Positions 26,259-35,088 of a stretch of DNA of 64,000 bases are shown piece by piece. Each line of letters starts with the position of its first letter. Positions within the stretch are counted from its first letter, which is position 1. Position numbers and translations under genes: made by a program. Source of the DNA: a virus; the IMG/VR virus record IMGVR_UViG_3300034683_000041, positions 1 to 64,000 of that record; one strand, 5' to 3'. Under the pieces are notes generated by a model that did no database searches, was not told the DNA's origin, and saw only the letters and a list, made by a program, of their open reading frames with translations.

Positions 26259-28133
26259 ATGGCTATAACCGGTTATGCTCAAAGAGATACTGAAATCTGG
26301 TTGAGATCGCCTTGGGCGTATCAATTAGGTGAGGATTTTAAGACTACCGGTGATATGCTAAGGGCCATTATCGGGGACGGAGATGACGTCCCCGAAGGCC
26401 CTGTTAAGAAGTCGATCCAAACGTTCAAAGATCAAATCAACGAATTTACTCCTACGAAATATCTCAGACCTAACCAGTCAGATACTTCTTTGGGGGGTAA
26501 TGATGCGATCAATTGTTTCCCTGGATTCTGTAGAAATGATGATGTCATTCATCCATTAACTGGAATCTGCGGGAACACAGACAGAGGATTGGGACGAGTA
26601 TATCACGAAGTCTACGATAAACATCAGCAGTTATTGCATCTTACATTTGGAGTTCCCGAGTTTGGAGATCTCAAATCGTTCTATGGAGGACTGTTCAATA
26701 AAAACCTTGCAGATCTTGTACATAAAGGAGAAACATCGACTTCTGAAGCACTTGGTGGATTGTTAGGTACGGTAGCAGGAGGAGTAGGCGTACTTTCTCT
26801 TGCTGTTCGTTTTCCTATATTGCCTCTTGTGTATTTACTTAAGAAAACCAGCGAAAGTGTTGATGTTCACAGAGTTACTAAATATTACGATTTCAAATCG
26901 GCGATGCCGTTATTCTACCGATATTGTAACAGTATACTAAGTCATCTTGCTGTAAACATGGGTCTTTATCCTAACGGAACTGGAGGAGATTCTAACGGAC
27001 AATTCAATATGGCGTATAATGAACTTTACGCCGATGAAGCAGATCCTGATGCCATCCCGGAAATATTGCGAGATGGTCTTGACATGTATAAAATCCTAGC
27101 TAAACGTGATAAGTTTTTAAGAGCAGATGGGTCCGATGAAACCTTCTTAGATATATCCTCTGAAGGGTATCTCATGGGCAAGAAAAATGGAGAAGATTCA
27201 GGATTCTTTTCTACGTTCGTAGCCAGAACAAGTGCAACCGCACATGGTGCTGATAAATTTGTCAGTTACCGCATCGACAAGAACGTAGATAGTACGGAAT
27301 CGGTTAATAACCAATCAGGAGAATCTTCTATCCATCAGCTCCTGAATAGTAAAGCTGCGTCTGGTAAAGACATGATGTTCTCACTCATGCACGGAAAACT
27401 TGTAGATATCCCTGGAGTGGGGGATGTAGTATCTGCACTGACTAAGTTTGCATCTAATGCGCTTAGTACAGTTACCTTGGGTGCAAGTCAAACCATAGAA
27501 GGAATATTGACTGGTTCCGGTATGGCAGATATACCTGAAGTTTGGACAGGAAGTAGTTTTAGTAAAAGCTACAACTTCCATATGAGTTTTAGATCTCATT
27601 CTGGAGATCCTGTATCCATATTGCAGAATATCTACTGTCCTATGATTCCTTGGTTAGTTGCTGCTCTTCCAAGATCAGTAGGAGAGAACTCATATACCGC
27701 ACCGTTTTTAGTACGCGCATACAGCACAGGACTTTTTGCTATACCTTGCGGGATGGTAGAAAGTATGACGATACGTAGAGGTGGAGCAGAATTCGGATGG
27801 AGTTCGTCTATGCTTCCTACTGTGGTAGAGATCGATGTTACTATCAAAGATCTCTCTCCTGTTATGCACATGGCACTAATGGATAAAAATTCTGACTTAT
27901 TCAAAATCTTTGCACAAAACTCAACATTTCAGGAATACTTACTGACTCTCTCTGGGATGGGATTAAATGAACGACTGTTAACTATTCCTAGAGTCATGCG
28001 TAAATTGAAAACCTCGCTTAGAACACTCAGAACTACATATGCCAACCCATTGTTCTGGGCAACATCTATAGGTAGTAGTACGATCCCTCGTGTTGTAGGA
28101 GCAATATCTCCTTATTCTAGATACGGTCAATAA
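26259..28133 (+). CDS. Probable tail/baseplate structural protein
   Basis: 624 residues, ATG after TTAGGAGAAATA, 9 nt behind the giant protein. A hydrophobic Gly-rich segment near 165-190 is followed by a soluble domain. The C-terminal third contains MTIRRGGAEFGWSSS then LPTVVEIDVTIKDLSP, which resembles the baseplate/tail-tip pattern of a beta-strand, an [ML]PT-V segment and a conserved ending. Gene order after a tape-measure-like gene supports a tail-tip role. Ends before a 13-bp hairpin. Specific family not assigned. Confidence 0.55.
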   Translation: MAITGYAQRDTEIWLRSPWAYQLGEDFKTTGDMLRAIIGDGDDVPEGPVKKSIQTFKDQINEFTPTKYLRPNQSDTSLGGNDAINCFPGFCRNDDVIHPLTGICGNTDRGLGRVYHEVYDKHQQLLHLTFGVPEFGDLKSFYGGLFNKNLADLVHKGETSTSEALGGLLGTVAGGVGVLSLAVRFPILPLVYLLKKTSESVDVHRVTKYYDFKSAMPLFYRYCNSILSHLAVNMGLYPNGTGGDSNGQFNMAYNELYADEADPDAIPEILRDGLDMYKILAKRDKFLRADGSDETFLDISSEGYLMGKKNGEDSGFFSTFVARTSATAHGADKFVSYRIDKNVDSTESVNNQSGESSIHQLLNSKAASGKDMMFSLMHGKLVDIPGVGDVVSALTKFASNALSTVTLGASQTIEGILTGSGMADIPEVWTGSSFSKSYNFHMSFRSHSGDPVSILQNIYCPMIPWLVAALPRSVGENSYTAPFLVRAYSTGLFAIPCGMVESMTIRRGGAEFGWSSSMLPTVVEIDVTIKDLSPVMHMALMDKNSDLFKIFAQNSTFQEYLLTLSGMGLNERLLTIPRVMRKLKTSLRTLRTTYANPLFWATSIGSSTIPRVVGAISPYSRYGQ

Positions 28134-28137
28134 ACTA

Positions 28138-28166
28138 CTGGAGAAGGGAATACTTTCCCTTCTCCA
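28138..28166 (+). terminator. 13-bp hairpin
   Basis: CTGGAGAAGGGAA pairs with TTCCCTTCTCCAG, between the tail protein and the RNAP beta gene. Confidence 0.7.
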
Positions 28167-28181
28167 GCTATAACTATAAAT

Positions 28182-28191
28182 GTATGACCAT
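28182..28191 (+). promoter_or_regulatory. Candidate late-type element GTATGACCAT
   Basis: The same 10-mer occurs at 62563, upstream of the DNA polymerase gene. Here it is 50 nt before the RNAP beta ATG. The TATG core matches my memory of the phiKZ late-promoter motif, though a 4-mer core is weak evidence. Confidence 0.4.
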
Positions 28192-28241
28192 ACATGAATG
28201 ATATGCATCTTAAGTCTATTTCTCTTTAAGGAGAGTTTGTT

Positions 28242-31200
28242 ATGATAAATTTATCTTCCAGCAAATATCATCCAGCGCAAGAACGTTTGATGTATGGTAC
28301 GTTCTTACGGAAATTTTTCAACTGGAGACTTGGTGATCTTAATAAAAAACCCATAGCTCTTCCAAAAGACATACAGCTTCCCCCCAATAGTGCACTTCAC
28401 ATCTTCGATAATGTGTATTGTGAGGATAATCATATCCCTACGTCCGATGTATTTCCTACACAGATTCCCTTCATAGATAATGAAACCTTTTTACGTCACG
28501 TAGTTCATGTCAAAGAACCCAACATCACAAAAGGTGATGTCCCCATCCAATATTCTGAAAAATACCTTCTCATCCCTAGGGATAGAGAAAAGATCTTAAG
28601 AAAGTTCAAAATAGAAAATCTTTCTAAGTTCAGATTCCATGAAAACGTATCCACGGTTCCCAATACAAAAAACGCTCTGACTATATTCAACTACAATCCC
28701 ATGTACCGGATACAGATCAAAGGTTCTTTACAATTGGGAAAAGATACTCTTCTTCAAAATGCTGCAAAGTATCGTAAGACGAGGATGATCTTATCTACTA
28801 TACTGAATACTGCATCTAAGACAGCTAAAGATAAGATCAATTACATATGGATGCCTCTTTCCAACGAGATCTATTCTCCTCAAAAATTCATAAGAACTAA
28901 AACTTCAGAATCTTCTCAAAGTATCAAATACAAAAACAGTAACATGTTTGCTTTATTAGTACAACTCTACAACTTTGTAGACACTAGTACAACATTATCT
29001 GTTTTTGAAAAAATGAAAGATGAAGATCTGTACAGAATAAACCTGATATTAACTGTCGGTCGTGACTTTGACAACACCATCATCATAAATCTTAAAACCC
29101 TTCAAGAGTTGAACCCACGAAATACCAATTATCGAAAGATCATTAAGATGATCAATCGATTAGTTCTTGTGTCTATGAAAGCTGAAGTGGAGTTCAACGA
29201 TAACGATGACGAAGAAGATATCGATCGATTAGCCCGAGAACTTCATCTGGAAAAAGAAGAAGATATAGATACATTTGAAGATCATCGTCAGGAAATAGAG
29301 GCCAAGTTAAAATCTACGAAAGAAGATGAGAATGTAGAAACTTCCACGGTAGATAAAGATAAACTTATAGATGACGGAAAGAAGATAATCCAAGGACTCA
29401 AATCTATTGGGACTATAGATCTTGATATCCCTGAATCGTTAGACGCTATTGTTGTGGACAACAGTGATGCCGATATCATCAAAACTGTTACTCCAACAAC
29501 TAAGACAAATGTAGATCCTGACTCTTCTGATAAGTCTAAAAAGATAGAACCTCCGAAATCTAAGTTTTTCACTAAAAACGAACTCCTTCGTGTTGCAGGA
29601 AATACTGCACCGGCAACTAGTGGAGAAGAATTTGCGGAATTTGGAATGCGTTATCTTAAAGATATCGATTCCGATGCAGATGAGTATATCGCAAAACAGA
29701 ATCACTTAAGTCCAAAACAAAAAGAACGCGCAACAAAGTTAAGTCGTGCGTACCTGAATATATCTCTGGCAGGAAAACCGTTATCTCAGCATCTGACTAC
29801 TGGATCTGATCCTACTATCGATACTGAAGAGTTCGATTTTCTAGATAAAGATATCCCGGATAAATCGATGTTGAAGAGTACGCTTCAAAATTTCGACAAT
29901 ACCTATATGAAAAAATTCTATTATCGAGATCTTGCAGCTACTTTGGTATCACTTAATAGAGTTGGTATGTTCGTCACTGGAGTCGAAGAACAATTTATCA
30001 ATAATGAACTTACCCAGATCAAACGTTTTAAAATCAAGTTCACCGATGCTGAAGGAGAAAAACATTCTTCTACAGTAGACATCCCAGCGATCAACGAAGA
30101 AGGTCAATGTTTAGTCAATGGAGTAAATTCTTACTTTAGAAAACAGATGATCAATCTTCCTATATGCAAAGTTTCACCAAGTAGAGTATCTCTTGCATCT
30201 AACTATAACAAAACTGTTGTAGAACGAGTAGGATCTGTAGCACACAGTTTCTTAGGATACTTCAGAAAACTACTTATGAAAATAGAAGAGAGTCACAAAA
30301 TAAAAACGATCTATGGAGTCAATAAACTTCCTTTAGATCTAGACAACCACCTTCCTGGACACGAATATTCTTCTATAATGCAAGAGTATACTGAAGTAGA
30401 ACTGATACATCATGCAAAGACGTTAACTTTGTATTTCGACTACGAAAAACGACATCATCAGTCTAAGTTTTTCTCAGATCGAGATATATCCGAAGTTGAA
30501 CAAGATCATCTGGTGTTTTGTGGAGACTATGTAGATGAGAAGAACGATAAGTTCTGTCTTTTCGTAGGAGCAGACAACTTAATCTTAGTTGTATCCACAA
30601 AGACTAAAAAGGTTGTAGGACACACAACGTTCATAGGTGCACTTACCAATCTTTTTGATGTCCGGTTAAACACCAATTTAACTGAGTGGACAGATATCAA
30701 GATCTTAGATAAAAAGTTCCCAGTAGGGTTCTTATTGGCGTATAAGTATGGCCTTATACCTCTTATGGACAAACTGAAAATGGATTACCAGATAGTCCCT
30801 GTACGTTCTAGAGAACCTAAATTAAGTCCTACTTCTATCGTACTTAAGTTCAATGATAAAAAGATCATTTTTGATAGATATCCCCTTCTTGCTTCCATGA
30901 TCGTATCTGGTCTTACTTTCTTTGATCTTAGACATTACGATCTTGAAGATATGTACGACAAGAATACCTACATCAACATCCTGCAAGATAAAGGGTATAG
31001 TCCTAACTATCTTAGGGGTATAGATGCTACATTTGATCTTTTTGTAGATCCCATTACGTACGATGTTCTTTTACAGATGGGCAAACCTACTAAGTTCGAT
31101 GAGCTACTTATAGAAGCTACTCGGATGTTACAGAACCACGAACACAAAGAGCCTTCGTCTATAGTAAACATGAGAATGCGTTCATTTGAACGACTTAATG

Positions 31201-32768
31201 CTGTACTCTATAATCAGTTATCTAGAGACTTTGCGAATTACAAAAAACGTAAGAGCCCTGGAACTAAGTTCAGCATTAATCCACAATCGGTTATCCAAAG
31301 AATACTTCAAGACCAAGCCATGGTGGGGGTAGAAAACATCAACCCTATCCATGACTTGAAAGTACGAACTAGTTTTACCATGACTGGAGTAGGTGGAAGA
31401 AGTCAGGAAGCGTTTGTAGTAAATGATCGAATCTATCCTAAAGATGGTCCTGGTATTTTATCTGAAGCAACTCCTGACAGTGGTGCAGTTGCTATCACTG
31501 CCACATCACCGCCTAACCCAACCATAGCAAACGTACGTGGGTTCGTGTCCCCGACAGATGTTACTAAACTAGAACCTTCTCAGCTTATCAGTGTACCTGC
31601 GTTACTCATGCCTGCAAGTACACAAGATGATGCTAAAAGAACAAACATGATAAGTATACAGTTATCGCATATGCTTCCAACTAAGGAAGGAAGTTCATTT
31701 CGTACAAGAACAGGATACGAAAGGGTGATAGCACATACGACTTCAGCCATGTACGCATATACTGCTAAACAAGATGGACAAGTGATAGATGTGGATGACA
31801 AATTAGGAACATGTAAGATCCAATATAAAGATGGAAGTAAGCATGTACTTAATTTCGGAGAAATATACGGAGATTGTGCTGACATGGTCACAACTTTGAA
31901 ATTAGATCTTCTTATGAAAAAAGGATCTAAATTCAAACGAGGAGATGTTATCACGTATAATCCGGAGTTCTTTGAATATGATCCCATATCGAAACAAATA
32001 GACTGGAAACATGGAGTTCCTGCAAGAGTTGCATTCGTGGATTGTCGAAGAACATTTGAAGACAGTTCGTCTATAAGTGAAGAACTCGGGAAGAAACTTC
32101 AGATCCAACCAGTAACTATTCGTCCACTTACTTTGCTAGCGGACGATATTGTTCACGAATACAAAAAAATAGGAGATCATGTAGAAATAACAGATCCCTT
32201 AATCATATTCGAATCTGGAGAAAATATCGATCTAGCTTCATTCGGGGAAGATCCAGAAACTATCAAGTATCTTGCAGATCTTAATAAACGGACACCTAAA
32301 GCTAAAGTAGCCGGAAAAATCGTGGATATTGAAGCGTATTATGGTTGTCCTATCTCCGACATGAATCCCAGTATGGCAAATCTCGTGAAGCATGCTATCA
32401 AAGCTAAAAATGCTAAAGCTAAGTTTGCCCAGGGAACCGATACCACAATGCCTCAGTCTGAACCTCTCCCTGAAGATACTAAATTCAAAAATGTAAAGTT
32501 CACCAAAAACACTGTAGTGATCCGGTACTTTATTCAAGAGAATTTAGACGCTTCACTTGGAGACAAGATCGTTATCGGACCTTCGTTAAAATCTATCATT
32601 GGATCTAAACTAAGTCCGACTTTCGATGAAGACAATGTCGCGATAGATGTGGAAATGAGTGGATCTTCAGTTTCGAACCGTATCGTGAATAGCGTTATAA
32701 TTATGGGTATAAGTGAAACTGTTCTCGAGAAAACGGAAAAAGACATACTCGAAATGTATTTCGATTAG
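28242..32768 (+). CDS. Virion-type RNA polymerase beta subunit, N-terminal and central part
   Basis: 1508 residues, ATG after AAGGAGAG. From residue 1047, MTGVGGRSQEAF aligns with the bacterial beta LGPGGLTRERAGF region, followed by the fork segment. A later GYERVIAHTTSAM then DGQVIDVDD matches the beta region around the second DPBB barrel. GDK (1440-1442) in SLGDKIVIGPSLKSIIG matches the bacterial GDKMAGRHGNKG region that contacts nucleic acid. It stops soon after, so the beta C-terminal portion must be a separate gene. An acidic insertion lies near 310-400. It pairs functionally with the beta' half at 17440. Position beside the tail/lysis genes fits a virion-packaged early polymerase, as with phiKZ gp178. 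Confidence 0.82.
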   Translation: MINLSSSKYHPAQERLMYGTFLRKFFNWRLGDLNKKPIALPKDIQLPPNSALHIFDNVYCEDNHIPTSDVFPTQIPFIDNETFLRHVVHVKEPNITKGDVPIQYSEKYLLIPRDREKILRKFKIENLSKFRFHENVSTVPNTKNALTIFNYNPMYRIQIKGSLQLGKDTLLQNAAKYRKTRMILSTILNTASKTAKDKINYIWMPLSNEIYSPQKFIRTKTSESSQSIKYKNSNMFALLVQLYNFVDTSTTLSVFEKMKDEDLYRINLILTVGRDFDNTIIINLKTLQELNPRNTNYRKIIKMINRLVLVSMKAEVEFNDNDDEEDIDRLARELHLEKEEDIDTFEDHRQEIEAKLKSTKEDENVETSTVDKDKLIDDGKKIIQGLKSIGTIDLDIPESLDAIVVDNSDADIIKTVTPTTKTNVDPDSSDKSKKIEPPKSKFFTKNELLRVAGNTAPATSGEEFAEFGMRYLKDIDSDADEYIAKQNHLSPKQKERATKLSRAYLNISLAGKPLSQHLTTGSDPTIDTEEFDFLDKDIPDKSMLKSTLQNFDNTYMKKFYYRDLAATLVSLNRVGMFVTGVEEQFINNELTQIKRFKIKFTDAEGEKHSSTVDIPAINEEGQCLVNGVNSYFRKQMINLPICKVSPSRVSLASNYNKTVVERVGSVAHSFLGYFRKLLMKIEESHKIKTIYGVNKLPLDLDNHLPGHEYSSIMQEYTEVELIHHAKTLTLYFDYEKRHHQSKFFSDRDISEVEQDHLVFCGDYVDEKNDKFCLFVGADNLILVVSTKTKKVVGHTTFIGALTNLFDVRLNTNLTEWTDIKILDKKFPVGFLLAYKYGLIPLMDKLKMDYQIVPVRSREPKLSPTSIVLKFNDKKIIFDRYPLLASMIVSGLTFFDLRHYDLEDMYDKNTYINILQDKGYSPNYLRGIDATFDLFVDPITYDVLLQMGKPTKFDELLIEATRMLQNHEHKEPSSIVNMRMRSFERLNAVLYNQLSRDFANYKKRKSPGTKFSINPQSVIQRILQDQAMVGVENINPIHDLKVRTSFTMTGVGGRSQEAFVVNDRIYPKDGPGILSEATPDSGAVAITATSPPNPTIANVRGFVSPTDVTKLEPSQLISVPALLMPASTQDDAKRTNMISIQLSHMLPTKEGSSFRTRTGYERVIAHTTSAMYAYTAKQDGQVIDVDDKLGTCKIQYKDGSKHVLNFGEIYGDCADMVTTLKLDLLMKKGSKFKRGDVITYNPEFFEYDPISKQIDWKHGVPARVAFVDCRRTFEDSSSISEELGKKLQIQPVTIRPLTLLADDIVHEYKKIGDHVEITDPLIIFESGENIDLASFGEDPETIKYLADLNKRTPKAKVAGKIVDIEAYYGCPISDMNPSMANLVKHAIKAKNAKAKFAQGTDTTMPQSEPLPEDTKFKNVKFTKNTVVIRYFIQENLDASLGDKIVIGPSLKSIIGSKLSPTFDEDNVAIDVEMSGSSVSNRIVNSVIIMGISETVLEKTEKDILEMYFD

Positions 32769-32780
32769 TGTCACAAATAT

Positions 32781-32812
32781 GGAGTATCTCCTGAAAAGGA
32801 GATACTCCTTAT
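32781..32812 (+). terminator. 12-bp hairpin after RNAP beta
   Basis: GGAGTATCTCCT pairs with AGGAGATACTCC, loop GAAA, then TTATATT. Confidence 0.75.
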
Positions 32813-32832
32813 ATTCATCACAATTTGACAAT

Positions 32833-32840
32833 TATATTAC
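32833..32840 (+). promoter_or_regulatory. TATATTAC early-type promoter element
   Basis: Exact octamer 58 nt before the HigA-like gene; the downstream transcript would also include the tRNA and the long hairpin RNA. Confidence 0.65.
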
Positions 32841-32898
32841 CAATATGAACTTATCATCACAAAACAAATGTTACGAATAAATGTGAGGGAATTACATT

Positions 32899-33162
32899 AT
32901 GGCAAATCTATCCAGAATAAAAACCCATCCTGGAGATATTTTGTATTACGAATATCTCGATGCAAATCCCGATAAAGTTACAGCCTTTGAAGAAAAACTG
33001 GTATTGCAGTATCCCCTTATCGAATTGATAAACGGAGTACAACACATCACTTATGATGTTGCAGTACAGTTGTCCAAACAACTTGGAACTACTGTAGAGT
33101 TTTGGACTAATCTCCAATACGAATACGACCGTTCCTTGTATGATGCAATAACAGACACGTAA
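32899..33162 (+). CDS. HigA-like antitoxin / XRE-family DNA-binding protein
   Basis: 87 residues, the full length of the HigA (VapI) family. THPGDILYYEYL at 10-21 is the family's HPGEIL start. The helix-turn-helix spans about 30-65, and QLSKQLGTTVEFWTNLQYEYD at the end matches the conserved LAKALGTSAEFWLNLQ-YD block. HigA proteins neutralise the HigB mRNA interferase and repress their operon. No higB-like ORF is adjacent, so this is an orphan. An early promoter suggests it could counter a host HigB or act as an early repressor. The family call is strong; the role is inference. Confidence 0.82.
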   Translation: MANLSRIKTHPGDILYYEYLDANPDKVTAFEEKLVLQYPLIELINGVQHITYDVAVQLSKQLGTTVEFWTNLQYEYDRSLYDAITDT

Positions 33163-33213
33163 AAAAATAATCCAGTATAAATACTATACGGACAACTCTT
33201 TAAGATAAATTTT

Positions 33214-33300
33214 GCCCGAATGGTGGAATAGGTAGACACAAGAGACTTAAAATCTCTCGGCTTACGAGCTGTGCCGGTTCAAGTCCGGCTTCGGGTACCA
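33214..33300 (+). tRNA. tRNA-Leu (anticodon UAA)
   Basis: 87 nt including an encoded CCA. The acceptor GCCCGAA pairs with TTCGGGT (one G-U), followed by discriminator A and CCA. The anticodon stem AGAGA/TCTCT encloses loop CTTAAAA with anticodon TAA at 33248-33250. A class II long variable arm and the GGTTCAAGTCC T-arm are present. Very close to the E. coli tRNA-Leu(UAA) sequence. It reads UUA/UUG codons, common in AT-rich phage genes. Confidence 0.96.
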
Positions 33301-33330
33301 TAGTTCCCTTTGGAGTAATTGGCTGAGGCT

Positions 33331-33390
33331 GGGAGATGGTAAGTGAAGAACTAGCGATGGCGTTGGCTTATTCTTTACTTACTGTCTCCC
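33331..33390 (+). ncRNA. Long hairpin RNA downstream of tRNA-Leu
   Basis: 33331-33350 pairs with 33371-33390 as an uninterrupted 20-bp RNA stem in which three positions are G-U (33337, 33338, 33345), with a 20-nt loop. No ORF and no U-run follow. The G-U pairs are consistent with selection acting on RNA. It would be co-transcribed with higA and the tRNA; a processing signal or regulatory RNA is possible. Confidence 0.45.
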
Positions 33391-33423
33391 CACAACAAAT
33401 AAGATCCAAGAAAGCTTAAAAGT

Positions 33424-33431
33424 TATATTAC
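33424..33431 (+). promoter_or_regulatory. TATATTAC early-type promoter element
   Basis: Exact octamer 145 nt before the GTG at 33577, with a hairpin (33513-33540) between, so the leader is long and structured. Confidence 0.6.
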
Positions 33432-33512
33432 TTATTTGGTACGCGTTATAAAAATCTTCAAAAACAATACCATCAGTTTAACTTTTTTCTAACAAGTCAT
33501 AAATAATACAAC

Positions 33513-33540
33513 AAGAGATGTCCTTCCGGGGACATCTCTT
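33513..33540 (+). terminator. Leader hairpin / possible attenuator
   Basis: AAGAGATGTCC pairs with GGACATCTCTT, loop TTCCGG. It lies between the 33424 promoter element and the 33577 gene. Confidence 0.5.
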
Positions 33541-33576
33541 AGTAAGTTGACGTCCGACACTTAAGGAGATATCATT

Positions 33577-33903
33577 GTGTCACTTATACTTAAAGTTCCT
33601 GATGATGTTTCAATAGAAAATACTAAACCATTTCCACACATTCGTCCGATCGTGGATCTGAAAGATGCTCAAATTTTGATTGATCTGAGGAACTTACCTA
33701 CAACTTCTTTGCCTCCTAAGATATATGTTCGTCCAGATATCTCATCTCCAAAAGGCTTCAAAATTTATGGTCTGAAGGAGCCATCACAAACCAAAGAAAC
33801 ATACATATTAGATATACCTCATTCTCAGGTTTTCTCGATAAAAGATTGGATAGATAAACTCTACGCTATAGAACACAAAGATTTGAAAGAAATCGAATTC
33901 TAA
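33577..33903 (+). CDS. Unknown small protein (GTG start)
   Basis: 108 residues from GTG 33577, with AAGGAGAT upstream. Soluble, rich in Pro and Lys. Early-type promoter upstream and a 13-bp hairpin (33950-33981) downstream make it a single-gene cassette. No family recognised. Confidence 0.7.
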   Translation: MSLILKVPDDVSIENTKPFPHIRPIVDLKDAQILIDLRNLPTTSLPPKIYVRPDISSPKGFKIYGLKEPSQTKETYILDIPHSQVFSIKDWIDKLYAIEHKDLKEIEF

Positions 33904-33949
33904 ACTACATGATGTTTTGAACATGTTTTACTTTTAGTATGGATATCTG

Positions 33950-33981
33950 TAGACTACTGCCCTATTTGGGGCAGTAGTCTA
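33950..33981 (+). terminator. 13-bp hairpin
   Basis: 33950-33962 pairs with 33969-33981, ending the 33577 cassette. Confidence 0.7.
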
Positions 33982-34017
33982 TACCTCTTAATTATGTCAT
34001 TCATCTTTTTTTACGGT

Positions 34018-34025
34018 CATATTAC
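34018..34025 (+). promoter_or_regulatory. Variant early element CATATTAC
   Basis: One base off TATATTAC, followed by TTCTTTGAA as at other sites, 55 nt before the ATG at 34081. Confidence 0.45.
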
Positions 34026-34080
34026 TTCTTTGAATCAGGATCTACGATCCTACAACAAAACTTATTCAAGGAGAATAATC

Positions 34081-34227
34081 ATGACTATTCGTAATTTTAT
34101 CCAGATCGTTGCCATCGTTGTCGTTACTGGAGCAATGGTTATCGGAAGCTATGTCTACGGACAGAGTGCTTCTTCGGACAACAACTTGTCGATCCGTGGC
34201 ACAATTATCTCCCAGCAGCATCGCTAA
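34081..34227 (+). CDS. Small membrane or exported protein
   Basis: 48 residues from ATG 34081 with AAGGAGAAT upstream; the frame is open from 33994 but that start has no ribosome site and precedes the promoter element. Residues 7-26 are one hydrophobic helix (IQIVAIVVVTGAMVIGSYVY), then a short polar tail. Could be a signal-anchored peptide, or exported with cleavage near GQSA. Followed by a strong terminator. Function unknown. Confidence 0.65.
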   Translation: MTIRNFIQIVAIVVVTGAMVIGSYVYGQSASSDNNLSIRGTIISQQHR

Positions 34228-34264
34228 ATGAGATACATATGAATTCAACACGACATTTCAAAAG

Positions 34265-34310
34265 AGAGTAGAGATCCAACACAAATGGATCTCTACTCTT
34301 TATTTTTTTA
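34265..34310 (+). terminator. Intrinsic terminator
   Basis: AGAGTAGAGATCC pairs with GGATCTCTACTCT across 9 nt, then TTATTTTTTT. Confidence 0.88.
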
Positions 34311-35024
34311 TCACATAAGTACAGCACGTTCGCCTTTAACGTAGACATCGTCATGCCTGGCCATTTCCAATGCAGAAACATACATGTCGATAGACGATTG
34401 ATTTTTATTCAAGTACACAGAGGTAACTATAGAAAAATAACCATACGTCCTATATCCGTCGGAATATCCCGAAACATATCCGGGACAAGTGTTATGTCCT
34501 CCAGCACCACCAAACTCACAATCAAATAATGTCTGGCCGTTTAGAGTTCCACGATATCCTGCAATGTAATTTCTTTTTGATCCAAATATATAGAACAACC
34601 TTACTTGGTATATTCCAGATTCAGGAACTCCTTGTGGTAAACACATTCTGGTAAGTTGTGGAGGACACCATCGTCCTACCTGACCATCTCTCCAAAGACC
34701 CCAAGTCGACCATCCTGTAGGAGTACAACACGTCTGAAGGTTACACTCTTGTGTAGTTGCTGGTTTAGCAACTTCACTACAAAATCGATCTGATTTGTAT
34801 ATACCATCAGATCTAAGACACTGTACTGTTCGTTCTTGGATACCTCCTCCACATGGTGCAGAACATTCTCCCCAAGTACCAACTTCCCAAGAGTATTTCC
34901 ATACAGGTTTCCATCCTTGTTCTGTCTTAATATGGATATTCTTAACTTCTGTCCAAGTATCATCCTGATTCTTGACAAAAATATTAAGTCTTGACCAATG
35001 TTCAGTTTGTTTTATACTTAACAT
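34311..35024 (-). CDS. Protein with a thrombospondin type 1 repeat, possible tail-tip or adhesin
   Basis: 237 residues, ATG with GGAGA upstream on the minus strand. The N-terminal 45 residues resemble fibre-attachment segments (W34-type GWKPVWKYSW). A complete TSR follows: W46 and W51 with R65 for the Trp/Arg ladder, and six cysteines C54, C58, C69, C82, C94, C99 in the canonical spacing (WGECSAPCGGG, ERTVQC). A second partial W-x-x-W segment (105-128) and a Cys-containing C-terminal beta domain follow. TSRs bind glycans and proteins, mostly in animals and apicomplexans, and are rare in phages. An extracellular binding role is inferred. Confidence 0.75.
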   Translation of the reverse strand: MLSIKQTEHWSRLNIFVKNQDDTWTEVKNIHIKTEQGWKPVWKYSWEVGTWGECSAPCGGGIQERTVQCLRSDGIYKSDRFCSEVAKPATTQECNLQTCCTPTGWSTWGLWRDGQVGRWCPPQLTRMCLPQGVPESGIYQVRLFYIFGSKRNYIAGYRGTLNGQTLFDCEFGGAGGHNTCPGYVSGYSDGYRTYGYFSIVTSVYLNKNQSSIDMYVSALEMARHDDVYVKGERAVLM

Positions 35025-35044
35025 AGGTTTTCTCCAGGAATGAT

Positions 35045-35082
35045 GGGATATAGTACTAGTCTTACGACTAGTACTATATCCC
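35045..35082. terminator. 17-bp perfect hairpin
   Basis: GGGATATAGTACTAGTC pairs with its exact inverse around TTAC. It lies between the minus-strand genes ending at 35089 and starting at 35024. Confidence 0.75.
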
Positions 35083-35088
35083 CCTTAT

